DNA from: Gymnopus androsaceus JB14
Lineage: Eukaryota; Basidiomycota; Agaricomycetes; Agaricales; Omphalotaceae
Assembly (NCBI GenBank): GCA_009733575.1
Contig: ML769517.1
Coordinates: 1-64,000 of the forward strand
Direction: 5' to 3'
DNA length: 64,000 nucleotides
This document shows positions 57,712 through 64,000 of the stretch, in pieces. The position numbers and the translations under genes are program-made. The notes under the pieces are model-generated. The model did no database searches, was not told the DNA's origin, and saw only the letters and a list, made by a program, of their open reading frames with translations. How positions within the stretch are numbered: position 1 is the first letter of the stretch; each line of letters opens with the position of its first letter.

Positions 57712-59045
57712 TCATAGAGCAGAGACGTGCCGCGCATCCAGCGTTCGTGGATAGATGGAGGTCGCCTCAGCCTCTTCCTTCAAATGCACCGCTTCTTTTA
57801 ATCTGACAAAATGAATAATATCCTCGATCCATCTACTTTGAGGCCAACAGGAGGCTAGCCTCCCTTTAATCGTTAGCGACTCGAGCTTTGGCGCGAGCAT
57901 CATGTTCGCATGGTCCTCGTTATCAAAGAAGCCAATAACAATGTCTACAAGAACAACAGTCAACGAGTCAAATGCTCTGATCGTCAAATGCGTGATGGAT
58001 GGATGTAAGGCAATGAAGTTCAATGCTAGTGGGGCGGGAATTCCTGGGCCCAGTTTGAGCTCCTGCAGATTACATCCGGATCGAAGCAAAAAGGTAGACC
58101 GCTCCAACATACGAGAATCCATGTTTTCTGTAGAATCATTGTGTTGAAGGTCCAACAAAGTTAACTGAGGAATCTGAAGACCTGTCCATAGGAGTGGGTT
58201 AGTGCTTTGCGCTGTCAAAGCAAGAGTGGAGAGGGACTTGGAAATGTATTCAGAGTTTCGGCCGACTGGAAGTCACCACCCGCTTGGGTCCTCCTCCGCG
58301 TCTACTGGAATGAAACATTCGAATGAGAATGACTCGAGCATTGGCATCCGGTATAAAAAAGGTGCCATGGTGTGTCCACTAATGTTCATGAGATCGAGCA
58401 TCTGTAAATTCGAAAAATCGTGTAGGATGAAAGATGCCCAATCAAAGGACCGTGCTGTGTAGCTCCGCAACGTTGGGCAAGAGGTGAAAAGTTTGATTTG
58501 TTCTATCGAGTCATCGGCATTACAGCTCGCATATTCTCATCGGAAGATGGACTCGGGCAATGGCCGCCACTAATGCCCAGACGGTGAGTGGCATACTCAA
58601 GGCATATCCTGTCGAGCCAGAGCGTTAAATGAGTCCATCTAGAGGACTGATCAAGGAGAATGTCGAGAAGCCTCCTTTCGGTGGCACATAGCTGGATTTG
58701 ACGACCATAGTTAATCCCCAGGTAGAGCTTGAAAGGTGCATTGCGTGAACGAGAAACGAACTCCTGAAGGAGATCAACAAGGTGTTCCTCCGCATAGGGA
58801 CGGACAAGGTCTAGATATACTGAAGACCAGAATATAGGTTGGGATATGACTACCTGTCTCCAAAAGGAACAGACCCATCCTAGTTCTAGCGCGAAAGATC
58901 TGATACGAGTTAGACATTTACCTGAAATTTCTGGGTCAGGGTAAGTCGACGTTACTTGCAAGGTGTATTTTATCCTCTTATCCAGGAAGATATGGTAGGT
59001 GAATATCTCTGTCAGGATCTCAGGCAAGAGATCTCCAAAAGGGGA
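57712..59045 (-). pseudogene. F-box/leucine-rich protein, frame-broken
   Basis: The minus strand reads GDLLPEILTEIFTYHIF (F-box helix 1), then ALELGWVCSFWRQVVISQPI-FWSS, the usual mushroom F-box continuation, followed by leucine-rich stretches (LMNISGHTMAPFLYRMPMLE, FSFECFIPV; later LQIPQLTLLDLQHND and LKLGPGIPAPLALNFIALHP). It ends at 57712. A frame change is needed near 58505 and an in-frame TGA lies near 58270. Given the indel errors elsewhere these may not be real. Predicted role: substrate receptor of an SCF ligase. Confidence 0.65.
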
Positions 59046-60115
59046 GGACGGTAGAGAATTTTCTGCTTCAAATGCGCTGCCGTTGGTTCGCTCGCCGGGT
59101 CGTCCATGCCCTCTGTATACAATGGAAACCTATCTCCTGATCAAAGTTATCTAATAGTGACCTTGGAAGGGAGTATATCGGGCTTACTCTGGGCTTCAAG
59201 TCGCGGTAAGGAGAGAAATGATGAACATCAGTTACGGCAGGCCGGGGACGCTAAGCGCGAGCGCTGAACGTTGACTTGAACAGCCACAACGATGTCTTTC
59301 CTTCGAGCTCTCGTCCTTGTAAAGATCATCTATTAAAAATATAATGCCCATGCGTCAACACTCAGCCCATTCGACTGATAAAGAAATGTGTTGCGTAGCA
59401 ATGAGACAGAGAACTTTGGCAAGACGGGACCTGACGGGACTTATCACCTTCAACCTCCAACCACACCAAATTATGTTGAAGAGTATGCAAGCAGTAATGT
59501 CGCTTCTGAACTTGAATAGAACATTGTCACGCTCTAGCATGTCATCAGCAACAAAACCTTCGATTTTTAACAGGTCTTCTCTGAGTCTGAGTCCTCTGGT
59601 ATTTGGGCCTACTCAGCTGTAGGCGGGGCGGAGAATCTCCTGTCAATTGCTTGCCGTACTCCCGCCTCGCTCTTAGGGAACCGCCTGTTTCCGTACTATG
59701 CAGGCTCTTGCCACAAAGCAAGTAAGCGGATTCGGTAGCTTAGCATGTCATCGCTTCAAAGACTCGAAAGGTGAGGGCATGCCAAAACGAAGGAATTTTC
59801 ATCCTTCCAAGGATGCAACTCACGCAACTCATTCAAAAATAGAACTGTTTTTCAATGAACTGTATAACCATCGTTTACACTAGTGAAACTTGAACACCTA
59901 CCTACCCCATTTGCGCGACCTCGCAACCAGAATTTTATACGGTCTCGGAATGTCACAGTGTGGGCGTGGTGATATGTAGGTATCGAATCTTCCCGCTTCT
60001 ACTCTTTCCGACTCACGAATACAATTTGCGTAACCAATTTTAGTCAGGGAATGCACAAGTACATACTATTCTAAACGCGGTTAAGAATCTTGCTACCCTG
60101 ATTCAAATAGGTTGT
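59046..60115. other. Intergenic, no gene supported
   Basis: Short open frames exist (for example plus strand 59344-59622) but none has a recognisable domain or intron signals. Confidence 0.4.
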
Positions 60116-60122
60116 TATAAAA
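60116..60122 (+). promoter_or_regulatory. TATA box of the small secreted protein gene
   Basis: TATAAAA lies 62 bases before the ATG at 60184, a usual distance for a fungal core promoter with a short leader. Confidence 0.6.
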
Positions 60123-60183
60123 CGAAGCGGCATCTCAAGAGGACAGTTCACGCCCTCTTTCGTTCTCAACACAGAATCCTACT

Positions 60184-60566
60184 ATGAAGTTCTTTCTTTC
60201 GAGCATTCTGCTGGCCCTTGCTGCCACCGCATGGAGCTTCACGTACGCGCCTTGATAGTTTTACTTGGATGCTTCACTGAAATTCTTTTCACTATATAGT
60301 ACGACCGAAACGGTTGGCTCTGTGACCATAGTATGCTCCGACGCTACATGCACCGAGGAGCTCGTAGCGTATGTTCTCCATTTCTTTAGACATGATACTT
60401 AGCTCAAGAAAATTTCTTTCTCTACAGGAGAATCACTTCTATCACTCCTACTGGTGTTCCCACCGACACGAGCCAGGAAATACCGTACGTCTTTCGTTTC
60501 TCTCTTGAGCTTCTCGCATTATTCCATTCTTTCTTTCACTCCAGAACAATCACTCCTACTCCTTAA
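60184..60566 (+). CDS. Small secreted protein, 68 residues
   Basis: Four exons (60184-60242, 60300-60368, 60428-60484, 60545-60566) with GT-AG introns of 57-60 bases sum to 207 coding bases. The first 18 residues, MKFFLSSILLALAATAWS, form a clear signal peptide. The mature part is short, Thr-rich (TTETVGSVTIVCSDATC, then SITPTGVPTDTS, ending TITPTP) and has two Cys close together. No family recognised. A size and layout typical of fungal small secreted proteins. It was invisible as a single frame because every exon is under 70 bases. Confidence 0.72.
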
Positions 60567-61174
60567 TGTTGTCGACTCAGTCAGGTCGGCACGTACTATA
60601 CTACTGGCTCAATTCGAGTGTATGGAACTGATATCTATGGGCTTCTTATTCGATCCACAATGACGGTGTTCAGACGGTGTTCAGATGTTCTTGGATCAGG
60701 CTCCGTGTATGGGCAGTAACTGTGGTTGTTGTAGTAGGTAAATTGAATATCCCGTTCTCGACGACACCGTATTCCCGACAATAAATAAATCAGTTCCATG
60801 TTATCTTGATCCTGACTAGCTTAAGATTCTTAAAGTTCATCTGTAGTAAGAGTAGACCCACCGTGTCCCTGGCCCTGTCGGCACCCACCATCTCGCTGCA
60901 AGTGCTCGCTTGTCGAGCTTCTCTATCTTTTGTGTCCCAACCCTCCTACGTCCCTTCTCAAGCAACACCACATACATGATTCTCAATTTGTTTAGAAATT
61001 CATATTTTACTCTGCCATCTCACGTATTTTACTCCACATACACAATGCACTTGTAATCAACCTAGATTCCTTGATAACTACTCTACTTTGCCATATATTC
61101 CTTACCTATTCTTATAAATATACATGCTGTTTTTAGTTTTGTATGTCAGAAAGTGAGCTAGCCGTTTGATTTGG

Positions 61175-61195
61175 GCTTGCCTCCGAATCACTCCG
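61175..61195. repeat. Short direct repeat, left copy
   Basis: GGGCTTGCCTCCGAATCACTC here recurs with one mismatch at 63980-64000, the last bases of the window. It may be the start of the terminal repeat of the tyrosine-recombinase element whose ORFs lie between. Confidence 0.55.
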
Positions 61196-61751
61196 CGTTT
61201 CTGCACTCACGTGCAATAGCCCAACCCTCACGCTCATCTCTACATACTGAACACAGCAGCGAGACGACGCTGGATTGTATCGAGGTATCTGGCTGAGGGA
61301 TTTAGCTTCGGGCTAGGATCGACGTATTCCCATGTTCCTTGACTTTTAAATAGCGTTCCATCTCTGGAGCCCATGCGGCGTAGTTGTCAGCTGAGAGCTT
61401 CTCAAAATTTGGGGTAGATTCAGTGGTCATGATAACGATAATGATTGCCAAGATAATTGGCAAGATGATTGGCCCTTTGGAGCGTGAGCAAAGACGTCAA
61501 CCGAGATTTGGGCAGGTAAGGTGTCAGATGGTGAGTCTGAACGCCTTGGCAACGGGGCTCAAGAACCTGTTGCGAGAAGCGACGCTGAGGAACGGAAGTG
61601 GAAGGTCAATGCTGAATTATATTGACAATAAAGTAATTAACTACTCACCTGAGGAACGGAAAGTGGAAAGGTGTATTTACTCTATACCTTATTCCTAGGT
61701 CTCCTCCTGGAATCCATCACCATAATAATCAAAACTTTAATTCATAGTATA

Positions 61752-61930
61752 TGTGACACTGTCACATGAGACTTGATGGTTGGAGTATCAGTACAGATAG
61801 GTTGGTAGATGTAGATGAGAGTTTCACTATTGCTAGCATTTGGAAAAGTTTAATTCATCATGTGTGACAGTGACACATCAATGTTGATGGAATCAGTAGA
61901 GGTTGGTTGTCCTATCTAGGTGAGACATCC
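61752..61930. repeat. Degenerate tandem repeat with GTGAC palindromes
   Basis: Two related stretches of about 110 bases begin TGTGACACTGTCACA (61752-61766, a near-perfect palindrome) and TGTGACAGTGACACA (61863-61877). Each continues with TTGATGG, a CAGTA word and GGTTGGT. They lie upstream of the RNase H frame. Confidence 0.5.
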
Positions 61931-62109
61931 ATTGCCACAGCTATCAATACCTATTTGGTAGCCAATACTAATGGGATATGGAATTCAGAGTGCCAGAGGT
62001 CCTGGCCCTATGGATTCCAGACTAGGCCCCTGGATTCCAGAGCCCTGGATTTCCTGTGGATTTCAATCATATTAGATACTGGATTGTCGGGCTTTGGACT
62101 ATCTAACTA

Positions 62110-62688
62110 GTTATATATTCAGGCAGACTGGAATGGGTGCAGTGGCTGCTGAAGCTGCTGCCAAACAAAATTCCATTGTCGCAGGCAGAACCACTCAATG
62201 TTGGATGGTGGGGCGATGCGAGTTCCTCCTTTGGGATCGGAATTGTAATCAGGAGCTTTTGGGCTGTATGGCAGTGGGCCCCAGGTTTCCATGTTGGCCC
62301 AAATCTCAGGTACAACATTGGATGGGCAGAAGCAGTAGCAGTCAAGTTAGGTCTGCATTGCATGCTCTATCTCAGAATCCCAAGCTCTTCTGCGCCATGG
62401 ACAACCTACCTCCTTTGCTTGGACAACACGGGAGTCATAGGCAGTATCAAGAAGGGATGCTCATGCAGCCACAAAGGAAATTGCATTCTCAAGGAAACTT
62501 ACAGTCTCCTTGCTTCAAACTCAATCCTTATCCACCTGGAATATGTCATGTCAAAATCAAACATATCCGATGCACTCTCCCGAGGTGATATACCCAGTTT
62601 CCTGTCAAGTTTTCCCCAAGCATCCCACCAACTTTCTATCCCACTCCCCAAACATCTCCTTGGGAAACTCATGCCGTTCTCACTGTGA
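62110..62688 (+). pseudogene. RNase H-like domain of a tyrosine-recombinase retrotransposon
   Basis: After LEWVQWLLKLLPNKIPLSQA the frame has VGWWGDASSSFGIGIVI (first Asp), IGWAEAVAVKLGL (Glu), LLCLDNTGVIGSIKKGCS (second Asp) and SNISDALSRGD (last Asp). This is the order of an RNase H fold as placed after reverse transcriptase in DIRS/Ngaro-type elements. The reverse transcriptase itself is not visible upstream, so the element is truncated or rearranged. The frame closes at 62688. Confidence 0.75.
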
Positions 62689-62865
62689 GGCCCGCCTCAG
62701 CTGCCATGTGCCTTATGCCACCCCCTACTCCAGGTGCCGATAGAGTGGTAGAGGTAATTGCTAACCTCAAACCACTACCCTCACCACTCCACCCACCCTG
62801 TCCAGCTTCAGAGTGCATGTTTAAATGGCATGGTGTTAACAGCCCTCCTTGCCCCATCACCACAG

Positions 62866-63901
62866 GCCCCCCGTGCTCAACGTACCAGTCCTCCAATACA
62901 TCCTGAGGAGAGCCACAGAGGAGTCTCTAGAGGACAATACTAGTGTGGGATCTGCACTGCGAAAGTTCCACTTATTCTGCAATATCTTTTCCGTGTGCGA
63001 AGTTGACTGTTTACCCACCTTGCCAGCACTCCTTCTCTCCTTTGCCTTATGGGCAGGCACAGATCCCAACCTGAAGGATCCAAACTTCCCAAATCATCTG
63101 CTGTTTGAAACTGTAGCAGTAGAGACAGTCAACAAATACTTATCAGGGATCTGTGCTTGGCATATTGCACAAGGATGGCCGGCACCACTCTCCGCGGAAC
63201 AACATGACCACATTTGTTTCTCACTGAGAGGCCTAACCAAGTTACAGGGCTCTTGACACTCAAAACCACCCCAGCCACCAATTACTATTGCAATGATGCA
63301 GGCTCTTTGTTGGTCCCTAGATCTCTTCAATGCCTTTGATGCTTGTGTCTGGGCAGCTTGCTGCTGTGCCTTCTGGGGACTCATGCGCTTCGGCGAGGTG
63401 ACAGTGCGTTCACGTGCAGATTTCTCACCTAACACTCACCTAACCTGGGGTAATGCACACCTGCTTACAGATGAGAAAGGTTCACCATATATTCACCTTG
63501 ACCTCCCTCATGCCAAGGCAGCAGACCCAGGCAAAGGTCAATCAGTCTATATCTCTACAGGTGGAGACCTTTGCGCTCAGGCTGCATTGGCCAACCTTGC
63601 AAAGGTGGTACCTGGGAAGCGGGACAACCCATTGTTCTCTTGGCGGGACAACCATGGTTCAATTCACCCACTAACTTGGTCTTCAGCATTGGCCCGTATC
63701 AACAGCATCCTGTCTTCACTGGGTTGGGGTAATGCATTTGGCCATTCCTTTCGCATTGGATGTGCTTCCTACTTGCTCAGCCAAGGTGTTAGTCTGGAAA
63801 TCGTTTGCATTGCTGGCAGGTGGTGCTCCCTTGCTTACGAGGTTTAGATTCGCTCATTCGAAAATATCATATCAAAACATTTTGCCAACGTCCCTCGTTA
63901 A
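62866..63901 (+). pseudogene. Tyrosine recombinase of a DIRS/Ngaro-type element
   Basis: The N-terminal SAM-like part (LRRATEESLEDNTSVGSALR, then YLSGICAWHIAQGWP) leads to the catalytic domain: AFWGLMRFGEVTV holds the first Arg, GHSFRIGCASYLLSQGVS the HxxR pair and IAGRWCSLAYEV the end of the domain. A TGA interrupts at 63254-63256 and a TAG at 63844-63846, just where family members read on through a Tyr-Ile-Arg motif; the frame then runs to TAA at 63899. The protein would integrate circular cDNA by strand exchange. It overlaps neither the RNase H frame nor any host gene. Dead as it stands. Confidence 0.82.
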
Positions 63902-63979
63902 CCATGTCACCACTTTTGTCTCTGGGTTGGGCTGGCTCCGTGTTTTTGTTTGCGGGTTGCTGCAAGCGGCTTGGTTGAT

Positions 63980-64000
63980 GGGCTTGCCTCCAAATCACTC
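63980..64000. repeat. Short direct repeat, right copy at window edge
   Basis: GGGCTTGCCTCCAAATCACTC matches 61175-61195 with one mismatch. The repeat continues beyond the window, so its true length cannot be judged. Confidence 0.55.

Noticed and set aside
1..64000. tRNA or rRNA genes
   Set aside because: I saw no stretch with convincing tRNA arms or rRNA core sequence while reading both strands, but I could not run a structure search.

Overview
The window is nuclear DNA of a filamentous basidiomycete, most likely a mushroom-forming Agaricomycete. Genes are split by many introns of about 50 bases. The recognisable proteins are fungal: a SulP sulfate permease, the TFIIIC TPR subunit, an NR2C2-associated-protein homologue, a DUF6533-type seven-helix protein, F-box proteins, a Crinkler protein and an NB-ARC/TPR NLR. 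Gene-poor stretches are packed with class II elements. All calls come from reading the sequence; no database search was run.

Layout. 1-6.4 kb: a decayed member of an expanded Agaricomycete gene family on the minus strand, broken by a hAT-type insertion with an 8-base target duplication. 7.6-11.4 kb: a full-length but dead pogo/Fot1-type element with nested MITEs. 11.6-12.7 kb: MITEs and a WD40 scrap. 13.0-15.8 kb: an intact 11-exon sulfate permease gene. 15.8-21.3 kb: a MITE-rich desert with at least three element families. 21.7-23.5 kb: a coiled-coil protein gene.

22.8-43.5 kb is a three-part structure. Copy A (+, 22806-29553) carries the end of the coiled-coil gene, a DUF6533 gene and the first half of the TFIIIC gene. 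Copy B (29554-35064) is an inverted, indel-riddled version that includes a run of 40 G. Copy C (+, about 35076-43516) repeats A and carries the whole TFIIIC gene. The error pattern suggests two haplotypes joined through an uncorrected fold-back long read rather than a biological palindrome, but this needs raw reads to settle. A and C each have single-base frameshifts where the other is open, so several broken genes here may be sequencing errors.

43.9-49.9 kb: a Crinkler-type NTPase/nuclease gene faces an NLR gene with 14 near-identical TPR units; both families belong to fungal conflict or immunity. 51.2-53.7 kb: a deleted extra TFIIIC copy interrupted by a hAT element with a dimerisation-domain ORF. 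53.8-60.6 kb: small single-copy genes (F-box-like, NR2C2AP-like, an unknown, a broken F-box gene, a small secreted protein). 61.2-64.0 kb: a degraded tyrosine-recombinase retrotransposon (DIRS/Ngaro type) running off the right edge.
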